Below are positions 32,836 through 41,275 of a stretch of 64,000 nt of DNA, one piece after another (position 1 is the stretch's first letter; the number at the start of each line of letters is the position of its first letter). The translations under genes and the position numbers were made by a program. The notes beneath the pieces are model-generated. The model did not search any database and was not told the DNA's origin. It saw nothing but the letters and a program-made list of their open reading frames with translations. Source of the DNA: an uncultured Desulfobacter sp. (lineage in GTDB: Bacteria > Desulfobacterota > Desulfobacteria > Desulfobacterales > Desulfobacteraceae); assembly GCF_963666145.1 (NCBI RefSeq), contig NZ_OY762614.1:6252501-6316500 (forward strand). The letters are read 5' to 3'.

Positions 32836-33724
32836 ATGAGACTTGAACCGACCATCACAAACGCGCAGCAGCAAGTTTTCAGCAAAAAAAAACGAATGGC
32901 TGACTCAAATACGCTAAATGCGACCGCCTGCGCCATTACCGGAGAACCGGGAAGCTATTCACACAAGGCCTGCCTCTCCTATTTCGGCGATGATACCGCC
33001 CCGGTGACCATGAATTCATTCAAGGAGGTCTTTGCTGCCGTTAAAAACAACACCGCATCGTATGGCGTGGTGCCCATAGAAAATTCCTTGACCGGATCAG
33101 TCCACGAAAACTATGATCTGCTCCAGACGTACAATCTGAGAATTATCGGTGAAATCACCATTCGTATCAAACATGCGTTGATAACCCACCCTAAAACAAA
33201 ACTGTCAGCAGTCAAAACCATCCTTGCGCCACCCCATGTCATTGCCCAATGCCAGAACTACCTGGTCCAGATGACCACAACGGAAATTTTACCTGTTCGC
33301 ACAGGCGTCTGTGCGGTAAAGCAAGCCCAGGCCCTTGATCCGTCAGTGGCAGCCATTGGCCCGGCCCTGGCCGCGGATATCTTTACCATGGCTGTGGCCG
33401 ACGAATCCATTGAAGACAATCCCCAAAATTATACGCGGTTTGCCGTGATTGCCAGGGCAATTTAAAGGGCATACGCGGATAAACAAAACCTTTATCATTT
33501 TTTCAACCGGCCACCGCCCGGGCGCCCTGCTTGAAGTGATGCAGGTGTTCAGCGACCACCATATCAATCTGGTGAAACTGGAATCACGCCCCGTGCTGGG
33601 AAAGCCCTGGGAATACATGTTTTATGCTGAGCTTGAGGCAGATCTTGACGACACGGTGGCCGATCCGGTGATCAGTGCCCTTTTAGAAAAAGCTGAAACC
33701 CTCAAGGTCTTGGGAAGGTATTAA
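32836..33724 (+). pseudogene. pheA: Prephenate dehydratase with apparent frameshift before the ACT domain
   Basis: The enzyme turns prephenate into phenylpyruvate for phenylalanine synthesis. Translation likely starts at 32836 after AAAAGGAG and covers the catalytic domain to a TAA at 33463-33465: GEPGSYSHKA, the VPIENSLTGSV motif, and NYTRFAVIA. The ACT regulatory domain (TFIIFSTGHRPGALLEVMQVF, ESRP, EYMFYAELE) continues in the +1 frame to 33724, so a one-base shift near 33460 separates the two parts. Without it the total would be about 295 residues, normal for monofunctional PheA. The intact attenuator argues that the locus still works, so a sequencing error, an unusual programmed shift, or a coupled split gene must be weighed against a true mutation. 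There is no chorismate mutase domain. Confidence 0.8.
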
Positions 33725-33860
33725 TAGTTGGGAGAATGATCGCACCTTGCGATGTGCCTTGAAATTAAAATAATCGTTTGATTGATGGAAGAACAGATGT
33801 CCGGTGAACACCAACCGTTTCGGCTTGTGATACCGGACAACTTGATTCAGCGTATTACAT

Positions 33861-34190
33861 TTACACGAGGATCCATTTGATGGCGGAATCCACCAGGGTA
33901 ATGCACAGGGCTGCTATAAATGTTGTTAAAAAATCCTTAATTTGAAAATCGTCTAATACTTTATCGGTGAGCCAGAGCAGCACGGCATTGATCACCAGCT
34001 TAAACAGCCCGAAGGTAATGATGATAAACGGAATGGACAAGAAAACAAGCAGCCAGCCAAAGAAAAAATTAATCAGGCTGTAAACAATGGCCACCATAAT
34101 GGCGGTCCCAAAATGTTTAACCTGGATGCCGGGTAAAAAATTAGCCACCAGAAACACCGCAACACTTAAAATCAGAAGGTTGATCAACAT
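33861..34190 (-). CDS. Phage_holin_4_2-type small membrane protein
   Basis: The 109-residue protein has four hydrophobic segments with short loops, including FLPGIQVKHFGTAIMVAIVYSLINFFFG and FIIITFGLFKLVINAVLLWLTDKVL. This is the four-helix family once named after mycobacteriophage holins, common in bacterial genomes and not proof of a prophage; no phage gene is nearby. It is encoded opposite to pheA and 55 bases downstream of the peptidase gene in its own strand. Confidence 0.72.
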   Translation of the reverse strand: MLINLLILSVAVFLVANFLPGIQVKHFGTAIMVAIVYSLINFFFGWLLVFLSIPFIIITFGLFKLVINAVLLWLTDKVLDDFQIKDFLTTFIAALCITLVDSAIKWILV

Positions 34191-34245
34191 TGATATTTTT
34201 TCCTTTTTTATAAATTAAATTTCATTGTAAGCCATAAGCTTAACT

Positions 34246-35127
34246 TCAGACTTCAACATGCCAGGGCTCATACCTGACACCCAAGTGATTTCTCGGCCCA
34301 TACCTGAACCGAATATACCCAAGGCTCGCCAACCGGTTGTACACCCGGGTCCGGGTAAACTTTTCGGTAAAGTTATCCACACCAAAGCCTTTTTCACCCA
34401 TATCAAAATCGCCGGTGGCATGGAAAGAATAGCCCGGTGGCGCAAGGGATCTGGAGGCCATGGACAGATTCCCACGGCTTTGCACCGCCTTGTCTAAAAA
34501 AAGCAGAAACTGCTTGGACACTCCCCGGATGCCCGAGGTCAGAACCGCCTCGTTGCCTATTTTTTTCCGGATATCCTGATACAAGGCCTGGGACCTGCCC
34601 TTGTACAGATAATTGCCTGAACCGTGTACTGCTATTGTTTTTTCCAAAGGCACCTGCCAGGTCAGGTGGGGAATCGTCTTTGTTCCCATAAAGCCGTAAT
34701 CATGGGCCGGACGATGAAACAATTTCTCCAGAAAATCAAGTTCCGGTCGGGGAAAGGCCCCAATGCAGGCATAGGTTTGGGCACAGGCCAGGGCATCATC
34801 AAACCCTGCCAGACAAAAGTTGCCGTGGCCGATCTGCTTTTGGATACGTTTGAACCGCCTATGGGTTGACAAAAGAAGTGTCATTTCATTGTCAGATAAA
34901 AAGACATCATCTTTAAAGTCTTGATTGAAAAACCTCACTTTTAAAGGCTCTATCTCCCCGGGCGATTCTTCAGTCTCCACCAGGGCATCCTTGACGCCCT
35001 GGTCCGGGGCACATGTCCGGCAACGTGAATCATCTGCCCAGGCTGTTCCCAAACTGCCGAGCGGCGGCAAATATATCCCTGCAAGGGCGGTTGATCCTGC
35101 AATTTTTAAAAATGTTCTGCGATCCAC
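34246..35127 (-). CDS. Tat-exported M15-type (DD-carboxypeptidase-like) peptidase
   Basis: The 293-residue protein begins MDRRTFLKIAGSTALAGIYL, a twin-arginine signal, with cleavage probably after GTAWA. A pair of Cys follows (CRTC). Peptidase signatures are in the last third: PPGYSFHATGDFDMGEKGFG supplies a zinc His and Asp, and RYEPWHVEV supplies the catalytic Glu and zinc His of M15 enzymes. The His-to-Asp spacing is one residue shorter than the common SxHxxGxAxD form. It should act on the peptide of peptidoglycan in the periplasm. Other M15-like endopeptidases are possible. Confidence 0.68.
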   Translation of the reverse strand: MDRRTFLKIAGSTALAGIYLPPLGSLGTAWADDSRCRTCAPDQGVKDALVETEESPGEIEPLKVRFFNQDFKDDVFLSDNEMTLLLSTHRRFKRIQKQIGHGNFCLAGFDDALACAQTYACIGAFPRPELDFLEKLFHRPAHDYGFMGTKTIPHLTWQVPLEKTIAVHGSGNYLYKGRSQALYQDIRKKIGNEAVLTSGIRGVSKQFLLFLDKAVQSRGNLSMASRSLAPPGYSFHATGDFDMGEKGFGVDNFTEKFTRTRVYNRLASLGYIRFRYGPRNHLGVRYEPWHVEV

Positions 35128-35618
35128 TTTTTTTGCGTATCCATTAATATATATGCGGAATGAATCCGGCCAGATTTTTCAAATAGCCCAAAAGCCAGAC
35201 TATTGTAGCCCATACCCTAATGAGATGAAAAGAATTTTATCAATTTTCATGACATCAGATTTTTACATAACAGCCTTGGGCTGATTTGATTTATACCTTA
35301 TCCATGGTCAAAGAAATACATGCGCAACCAAGGTATTTAACCTATGGGCACCAATTTTTGATCATTCAATTGAATTCACTATTATTATTTGCTATAGTTT
35401 TTTTCCCATAGAGAAGAGATTTTCTCTAATTAAATTATATTATAATATAATCAATTAGTTATAGAAATGATCTTCCCTGGAAGAATACGGCGGAAACCAT
35501 GAGAAAACGATCTGAAAAGATTTAGGGAACACCTATATCCAGGTGATCATGGGACCCCACAACTAATATTGACATGCTGATTGTTCACCTTTAACTGTAT
35601 CTTAAGAAAGGAAACGAC
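35128..35618. promoter_or_regulatory. Intergenic region upstream of the selenoprotein gene
   Basis: This 490-base AT-rich gap holds the divergent control regions of the Tat peptidase and the HdrD-like gene. On the plus strand TTGATC, a 16-base spacer and TATTAT (about 35356-35385) form a possible promoter. Palindromes such as AGAGAA...TTCTCT and the ATTATATTATAATATAAT tract lie further on, and CACCT...AGGTG could form a hairpin in the leader. AAGAAAGGAAACGAC is the ribosome binding site. None of these can be assigned a regulator. Confidence 0.4.
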
Positions 35619-36941
35619 ATGGCAGAGACTGTCATCAAACTGGGCCGAAAAAAAAAGGCCTCAACTTTTATCGACAAGGTTAAAGAGATTCTGCCCGAGG
35701 GCGGAAACCTTAATGCCTGTCTGACATGTGGCGCCTGCTCATCAGGCTGCCCGGCCACCGGGCTGGCAGACATGGACCCGCGTAAATTTCTGCGCATGGC
35801 TGCCCTGGGCATGGATGAGGAAATTGCCGCATCAGACTGGCCCTGGATGTGTACCATGTGCATGCGCTGCATCTATGTCTGTCCCATGCAAATTGATATC
35901 CCACAGCTTGTGTTCAACGCCCGGGCATTGCGCCCCAGAGAAGAGCGACCCAAAGGCATCCTGGGTTCATGTGACATGGCATTGAGAAATGACACCACCT
36001 CTGCCATGGGTACCAACGAAGAAGACTTTGAATTCGTTGTGGATGATGTTCTCGAAGAATACCGGGAAGCTCAGCCTGAATTTGCCGACATGGAAGCGCC
36101 CATTGACAAGGAAGGGGCGGAATTCTTCCTGAATCAGAACTCCAGGGAACCCAACACGGAACCTGACGAGATGGTGCCCTTGTGGAAAATCCTGCATACG
36201 GTCGGCGCCAACTGGACCTATGGTTCCAAAGGCTGGGCCGGAGAAAACTACTGTATGTTCCTGGCCGATAACGAATCCTGGAAACACATTACTAAAACCT
36301 CAGCAGATAAGGCCAATAACCTGGGGGTTAAGACGTTCCTAAACACCGAGTGAGGGCACGTAACATTCTCAGTCCGGGCCGGACTGAAAAAATTCAATCT
36401 CGAACATAACTTTGATGTAAAAAATATTTACGAATACTATGCCAAATGGATTCGCGAAGGCAAACTCAAGGTCAACTCTGACTGGAACAAAGACCTGAAA
36501 ATCAAATTCACGGTCCAGGACCCCTGTCAGATTGTAAGAAAAAGCTATGGCGACCCCATTGCCGACGACCTGAGATTTGTGGTGAAATCCGTTGTCGGCG
36601 AAGAAAACTTCATCGACATGCAGCCCAACCGCTCCAATAACTTTTGCTGCGGCGGCGGCGGCGGATTCCTCCAATCCGGGTTTAAAGAAGAACGACTGGC
36701 TTATGGCAAAATTAAGGACGATCAGATCCAGGCCACCGGCGCCGACTACTGCATCGCCGGTTGCCACAACTGCCATGCCCAGATCCATGAACTCAGCCAC
36801 CATTACGGCGGCAACTACGGCGTGGTTCATCTCTGGACCCTTATTTGCCTGTCTATGGGCATTCTTGGCCCCAATGAAAGAGAATACCTGGGGGAAGAAC
36901 TTAAAGAAGTAAACGTCTTCCATCCGGAAACCGCCATGTAG
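35619..36941 (+). CDS. HdrD/DsrK-like iron-sulfur oxidoreductase, selenocysteine-containing (in-frame TGA)
   Basis: The plain reading frame ends at TGA (36351-36353), but the same frame continues to 36941 and completes the protein, giving 440 residues with the TGA at residue 245. The N-terminal part has two [4Fe-4S] ferredoxin motifs (Cys34, 37, 40, 44 and Cys78, 81, 84, 88), as in HdrC. The C-terminal part is HdrB/HdrD-like: DPCQ, FCCGGGGG and CHNC, the CCG domain that carries a noncubane cluster. At the TGA relatives have Cys in TECGH; here it reads TE-U-GHV. A SECIS-like hairpin follows. Such proteins move electrons between menaquinol, ferredoxin or thiols; partner genes are absent, so the electron route is unknown. 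The second CCG repeat seen in full-length HdrD is reduced. Confidence 0.85.
36351..36386 (+). promoter_or_regulatory. UGA selenocysteine codon and SECIS-like hairpin
   Basis: CAGTCCG (36370-36376) and CGGACTG (36380-36386) form a perfect 7-bp stem with the loop GGC. The loop starts 23 bases after the TGA, inside the 16-37 base window of bacterial SECIS elements, and has G as its first bases, as known SelB-binding loops do. The hairpin lies inside the coding sequence, as bacterial SECIS elements must. Confidence 0.82.
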
Positions 36942-36965
36942 TAGCGTTCTGTTTGAACAGATACA

Positions 36966-37010
36966 GGGCCGGCAGTCCGCGTTTGGACTGCCGGCCCTTT
37001 TTTGTTTTTC
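36966..37010 (+). terminator. Intrinsic terminator after the selenoprotein gene
   Basis: GGGCCGGCAGTCC pairs with GGACTGCCGGCCC (13 bp, no mismatch) across a six-base loop, followed by TTTTTTGTTTTT. It ends transcription of the HdrD-like gene, 25 bases after its stop, and confirms that the second half is part of the same transcript. Confidence 0.93.
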
Positions 37011-37099
37011 TTGGAGTTAACATCCTGGATTCACGCAAGGATCAACTAATACCACACAGTCCCCCCCCCCGTACACGATGTGAGGCACTTCTTAAGTTT

Positions 37100-38065
37100 T
37101 TATATTCCGCATCTTGCGAAAAAAAGAGTCAAACGATCCGTAAGAATTGCTGCAAAAAGTGTAAGTATAACCAGATTGGTGAGTTTAAAACCCATCAAAC
37201 AGGCTTTTTTTCTGGCATCTGCGTAAAGCTGATTTTCTTTTTTTTTATCTCGGGGAATGAAAAGCACGCTGGCAATAGTAACAGGGAAGAGAATGAAAAT
37301 TAAAAACATAGATATGGCAAGGCTTGTTAGAATAATTCCCTGCTGAATAATAAAAAGCAGTACCGCCTGACTGAATAATAAAGTCCAGATCATGATCAGG
37401 CAGTCCAATTCCCGGGATGTCATGCGATTGCCAAGAGTGCTTGGATACGCGGCAAAGATCAGCAAAGAGTGGGGCCACTGCCAGACACCCAGACAGGCCA
37501 TAAATGACCACAGATGAATCATGGATGCTGTCCCGGAATCTGATGCTGTGGCAGCAACCCAGCCAATGGCCGGGGGCAGCATCCCGCAAACGGCGCCAGG
37601 CACCATGGCAACCATTGGATATTTTTTTTTTAACGGGGTATATATTCCGTTGTAAAGAATCAACGCCCCTACGCCCAATGCCCCTGCCATAAAAGAGAGA
37701 TGACATAATCCGGCCAGCCCGGTTAAAGAAAAAAATAGCGCAAGGCTTGCTGCCATGGGCAGAGATATCCGGCCACTTGGCATGACCCGTTCCCGGGTAC
37801 GTTCAAACTTTTTGTCGTAGAGTCGGTCCTGGATATTGTTCACGACTGCGGATCCTGCGGCAAGCAACACGATCCAGAATCCCACAACAACAGCGCCTGT
37901 GGACGGCCTGGTTTGGGCCAGGACATATCCGGTGGCACCGGACAAGCCCATATAAAGACTGAGACGGATCTTGGTCAGCTCAAAAAGCAATGGGAACATT
38001 CCCAGCCCGCTCAAAGGGCGGCTACCGGCCGCCTGTATGGATATGGGCGAATTACCACGCATCAT
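37100..38065 (-). CDS. ctaB: Protoheme IX farnesyltransferase (heme O synthase)
   Basis: This 321-residue UbiA-family membrane protein makes heme O by attaching a farnesyl group to heme B, needed for heme-copper oxidases. The Asp-rich motif NNIQDRLYDKKF (NxxxDxxxD) and the second region GIYTPLKKKYP are present in an eight-to-nine-helix protein. The start is set at 38065, where GGAAGAAG lies six bases upstream, which overlaps coxB by 14 bases; an ATG seven codons earlier is also possible. It ends the oxidase operon. Confidence 0.87.
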   Translation of the reverse strand: MMRGNSPISIQAAGSRPLSGLGMFPLLFELTKIRLSLYMGLSGATGYVLAQTRPSTGAVVVGFWIVLLAAGSAVVNNIQDRLYDKKFERTRERVMPSGRISLPMAASLALFFSLTGLAGLCHLSFMAGALGVGALILYNGIYTPLKKKYPMVAMVPGAVCGMLPPAIGWVAATASDSGTASMIHLWSFMACLGVWQWPHSLLIFAAYPSTLGNRMTSRELDCLIMIWTLLFSQAVLLFIIQQGIILTSLAISMFLIFILFPVTIASVLFIPRDKKKENQLYADARKKACLMGFKLTNLVILTLFAAILTDRLTLFFARCGI

Positions 38066-38663
38066 CTTCTTCCAGCCACGCATCAAATTCTTCCTGGGAT
38101 TTGACGATCACCTTCCCGGTCATGTCTGCATGGCCGGTACCGCAAAACTCCGTACACTGTAAAAAATACTCCCCGGTTTTTTCAGGCAGAAACCAGGCAT
38201 AGGTCTTTATGCCCTTGACGGCGTCAACCTTGACCCGGAACGCCGGAATAAACAAAGAGTGAATCACATCCAGGGAAGATATGTCCAACCGGATGGGCCG
38301 GTTCACCGGCACAACCAGTTCGTTTTCCACCTCTTTGTCATTTTCATAGACAAAAATCCATGTAAAGGACTGGGCCATCACCTTGATCTCAAGGGCATCT
38401 TCGGGCACGGACCTGAGCCCCGCATAGGACTGCCACCCGGAAATAAACATGAGCATCGCGATGGCCGTAGGAATGGCGGTCCAGGCGATCTCAAGGCCCA
38501 TGTGTCCCCGAATGTCCGAAGGCATCGGGTTACGGCTTCTGCGGTACCGGATGACAAAATAGATCATCACGGCAGTAATGCAGCAAAGAAAAACAAAGGA
38601 AAACCCAATGATGAAAATGAACGACCGGTCAACAAGGGTTACTGGATTGATAATTTCATTCAT
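38052..38663 (-). CDS. coxB: Cytochrome c oxidase subunit II (CuA-binding)
   Basis: The 203-residue protein has two N-terminal membrane segments (FIIGFSFVFLCCITAVMIYFV and IAMLMFISGW region) and a periplasmic cupredoxin domain. The CuA site is complete: His in DVIHSLFIPAF and LQCTEFCGTGHADM (Cys, Glu, Cys, His, Met). There is no CxxCH, so it lacks a fused cytochrome c. It takes electrons from a soluble or membrane cytochrome c and passes them to subunit I. Ten bases separate it from coxD. Confidence 0.93.
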   Translation of the reverse strand: MNEIINPVTLVDRSFIFIIGFSFVFLCCITAVMIYFVIRYRRSRNPMPSDIRGHMGLEIAWTAIPTAIAMLMFISGWQSYAGLRSVPEDALEIKVMAQSFTWIFVYENDKEVENELVVPVNRPIRLDISSLDVIHSLFIPAFRVKVDAVKGIKTYAWFLPEKTGEYFLQCTEFCGTGHADMTGKVIVKSQEEFDAWLEEDDAW

Positions 38664-38672
38664 ATTACCACC

Positions 38673-38948
38673 TCACCTGAATGCAATGTCCCAGAAGGTA
38701 AAGCCGATCATGATGGCCAAAAAGCACAGGGTGGATATAAAAGAGACCACCAGAATCCGGCTTTCATATTTCATGTGCATGAAGATCACCACCACCAGAG
38801 CGCCCTTCAGCGAAGCAATCCCCAAGGCGATCCAAACGTTAAGCCGTCCCATGTCAACATAGGATGCCCCCACTGTGACACAGGTCAGGACCAGCAATGC
38901 CCCAAGGGTTAATGCCAGGGTTTTGTAAGAGATAATGTGGGAAGCCAT
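38673..38948 (-). CDS. coxD: Cytochrome c oxidase subunit IV-like protein
   Basis: From the ATG at 38948, preceded by AAGGAGGT, the product has 91 residues and three hydrophobic segments. This is the small prokaryotic subunit IV family (COX4_pro); conserved-looking parts are LNVWIALGIASLKGALVVVIFMHMKYE and the C-terminal FWDIAFR. It probably helps assembly or stability of the complex. It lies between coxB and coxC with gaps of nine and 17 bases. Confidence 0.8.
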   Translation of the reverse strand: MASHIISYKTLALTLGALLVLTCVTVGASYVDMGRLNVWIALGIASLKGALVVVIFMHMKYESRILVVSFISTLCFLAIMIGFTFWDIAFR

Positions 38949-38965
38949 TGAACCTCCTTGCACGA

Positions 38966-39571
38966 TTAAATAATCAGATAAAATAAAGGAAAGATAAATA
39001 TCCAGATCAGATCCACCAGGTGCCAGTACAGCCCTGCATTTTCCAGCAGGGTAAACCGGGTTGGGGTAATCTTACCTTTGGCCGTATAGATCAGGGCCAC
39101 CAGAATAACGGTCATGCCGATAACGATGTGCACCCCGTGCAGCCCTGTGATCACATAATAAAGCCCGAAAAAAACATTCAACCCTTTGGGGCCGTTAACC
39201 AGGGTTTCTGAATTGGGGAAAATATCATTATGAATCTTATGCCCCCACTCAAAATATTTGTTGATTAAGAAAATCACACCGCAAAGCAGACTGATGCATA
39301 GAGCCGCCAGGGCTGTTTTTTTCTGCTCTTTTTGAACCGCGGTGATGGCTGCGGCCACGGCAAAGCTTGATATCAGCAAAATTACCGTATTAGCAAATCC
39401 AAAAAGGCGGTTCAGTTCCTTGCCGCCGTCAATGAAATCCTGGGGGTGAATGGTCAAATAGACGGCGTAAAGAACAAACAATCCCCCGAACAGAATAATC
39501 TCCGTATAGAGGAAAAGCCACATCCCTATTTTCTTTCCGGTATGATCCGTGGTGGAAGAGGATAGACTCAT
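38966..39571 (-). CDS. coxC: Cytochrome c oxidase subunit III
   Basis: The 201-residue protein has five membrane segments and the subunit III signatures GMWLFLYTEIILFGGLFV near the N-terminus, FFGLYYVITGLHGVHIVIGM, and YWHLVDLIWIFIFPLFYLI at the end. It is the short, five-helix form rather than the seven-helix one. The subunit has no metals and stabilises proton uptake in subunit I. It starts 20 bases after the coxA stop. Confidence 0.92.
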   Translation of the reverse strand: MSLSSSTTDHTGKKIGMWLFLYTEIILFGGLFVLYAVYLTIHPQDFIDGGKELNRLFGFANTVILLISSFAVAAAITAVQKEQKKTALAALCISLLCGVIFLINKYFEWGHKIHNDIFPNSETLVNGPKGLNVFFGLYYVITGLHGVHIVIGMTVILVALIYTAKGKITPTRFTLLENAGLYWHLVDLIWIFIFPLFYLII

Positions 39572-39591
39572 AGTTGAATCCTTTGCCGTGG

Positions 39592-41214
39592 TTAATGATT
39601 GTTTGCTGATTCGACAACCCCGGAAAAATCATAGGGGTAGTCCAGAACCTCAGGTTCCGAGGTAAAGTTGTGCAGGGGCGGCGGAGACGGAATGGTCCAC
39701 TCCAGGGTTACCCCGCCCCAGGGGTTGGCTTCTGCATTGCGCTCGCCTCTCAAGCTTCGCGCCAGATTACCCAGAAGAATCCCAATCCCCAGGATCATGA
39801 GCAGCGCCCCCCAGCCAGCCAGAAAATTGCCCTGGGCATACTGGGGCAGATAATCGTAATAGCGTCGGGGCATGCCCTGAACGCCAAGAATGAACATGGG
39901 CACATAGTGAAAGAAAACCCCCCCGGTTAACAAAATGGAACCGATATATGCCCATTTAAAATTGTACATCCTGCCGAACATCTTGGGCCACCAGTAGTGC
40001 AGGGCCGCAAAAAAAGCAAAGCCTGTGCCGCCGAACATGGTGAAATGAAAGTGGGCCACCACAAAATGGGTGTCATGCAGATGCACATCGGTACCCGCCG
40101 CACCCAGTACCAGACCGGTAAGCCCCCCGACGCTGAACAGGTAGATAAAACAGAGCGCCAAAAACAGAGGCGGCGTCATCTCAACACTTCCCTTGTAGAG
40201 GGTCGCCACCCAGGAAAAGACTTTAATGGCCGAAGGGATGGCCACAATAAAGGTAAGCAAAGAAAAGACAAAGACGGCCGTGTCACTCATGCCCGAAGTA
40301 TACATATGATGGGCCCAGACCAAAGAGCCTGCCACGGCGATGGCCATGGAAGAGACCACAATGGCCTTGTATCCGAAAATGGATTTTCTGGCAAACACCG
40401 GAATGATTTCAGAAATCACCCCCATTCCCGGCAAAATCATAATGTAAACCGCAGGATGGGAATACATCCAGAACAGGTGCTGGTAAAGGATGGGGTCCCC
40501 GCCCCGGGCGGGATCAAACAACCCTAAATTAAAAAAACGCTCGGCCACCACCAGCACAAAAGTGATGGACACCACAGGGGTGGCAAGGATCTGTACCCAT
40601 GAGGTGGCGTAAAGGCTCCAGGTAAACAGCGGAATCTGAAGCCACCCCATGCGGGGGCTTCGCATCCGGTGGATGGTTGTAATAAAATTCAGGCCCGTGA
40701 GCATAGAAGAAAACCCGAGAATAAAGGCTGCCAGAACCGCTGTGGAGACATTGGTCTGGGTGGAGATGGAAAAGGGCACGTAAAAGGTCCATCCCGTATC
40801 CGGAAATCCGTCCGAGAACAAAGCGGCAATGGCAATAACGCCCCCAAGCATATAAAGATACCAGGAGAGCAAATTCAGCCGGGGGAAAAAAACATCGTCG
40901 GTCCCGATCTGTATGGGTAAAAAAAAGTTTCCCATAGCCGCCGGCAGGGCTGGGATGATAAACAAAAAAATCATGATCACCCCGTGAAGGGTAAAGGCGG
41001 AGTTGTAAAGGTCGGCATTGATCAGGGTCTTTCCCGGGAACATCAGCTCCAGGCGAATCAAACCGCCAAGAATTACGGCGATGCAGAACCAGAACAGAAT
41101 TGCAAACAGATACATCAGGCCGATCCGCTTGTGGTCCATGGTGATCAGCCATGACAACACCCCCTTGAACCGTGAAGGATTCGGGGTTTCAAAAAAAGAT
41201 GCAGCAGCTTCCAT
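39592..41214 (-). CDS. coxA: Heme-copper oxidase subunit I (A2-type)
   Basis: With the start at 41214 (GGAGAC site upstream) the protein has 540 residues and about twelve helices. The low-spin heme His is in TLHGVIM, CuB ligands are in MYSHPAVYIMILPGMG (His plus cross-linked Tyr) and WAHHMYTSG, and heme a3/a ligands are in HDTHFVVAHFHFTMFGG. The YSHP sequence instead of GHPE points to the A2 class of cytochrome oxidases, in which the D-channel Glu is replaced by a Tyr-Ser pair. It reduces oxygen and pumps protons. In a sulfate-reducer-like genome it probably serves oxygen removal or microaerobic respiration. Confidence 0.94.
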   Translation of the reverse strand: MEAAASFFETPNPSRFKGVLSWLITMDHKRIGLMYLFAILFWFCIAVILGGLIRLELMFPGKTLINADLYNSAFTLHGVIMIFLFIIPALPAAMGNFFLPIQIGTDDVFFPRLNLLSWYLYMLGGVIAIAALFSDGFPDTGWTFYVPFSISTQTNVSTAVLAAFILGFSSMLTGLNFITTIHRMRSPRMGWLQIPLFTWSLYATSWVQILATPVVSITFVLVVAERFFNLGLFDPARGGDPILYQHLFWMYSHPAVYIMILPGMGVISEIIPVFARKSIFGYKAIVVSSMAIAVAGSLVWAHHMYTSGMSDTAVFVFSLLTFIVAIPSAIKVFSWVATLYKGSVEMTPPLFLALCFIYLFSVGGLTGLVLGAAGTDVHLHDTHFVVAHFHFTMFGGTGFAFFAALHYWWPKMFGRMYNFKWAYIGSILLTGGVFFHYVPMFILGVQGMPRRYYDYLPQYAQGNFLAGWGALLMILGIGILLGNLARSLRGERNAEANPWGGVTLEWTIPSPPPLHNFTSEPEVLDYPYDFSGVVESANNH

Positions 41215-41275
41215 GATCTTTGTCTCCGGGCGGCAGGACAAAAAAAACCGCCTTTATTAATCACAACGTTTGGAT

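Noticed and set aside
33780..33850. 8-bp inverted repeat TGTCCGGT/ACCGGACA after pheA as a terminator
   Set aside because: There is no T run and the spacer is long; termination is not supported.
33861..34190. Holin-like protein as evidence of a prophage
   Set aside because: This four-helix family is widespread in chromosomes and no phage gene lies nearby.
36579..36941. A separate small gene starting at 36579 for the C-terminal HdrB-like part
   Set aside because: It is in the same frame as the gene ending at TGA 36353, has no ribosome binding site at 36579, and its upstream frame also matches the family, so one selenoprotein gene is the better reading.
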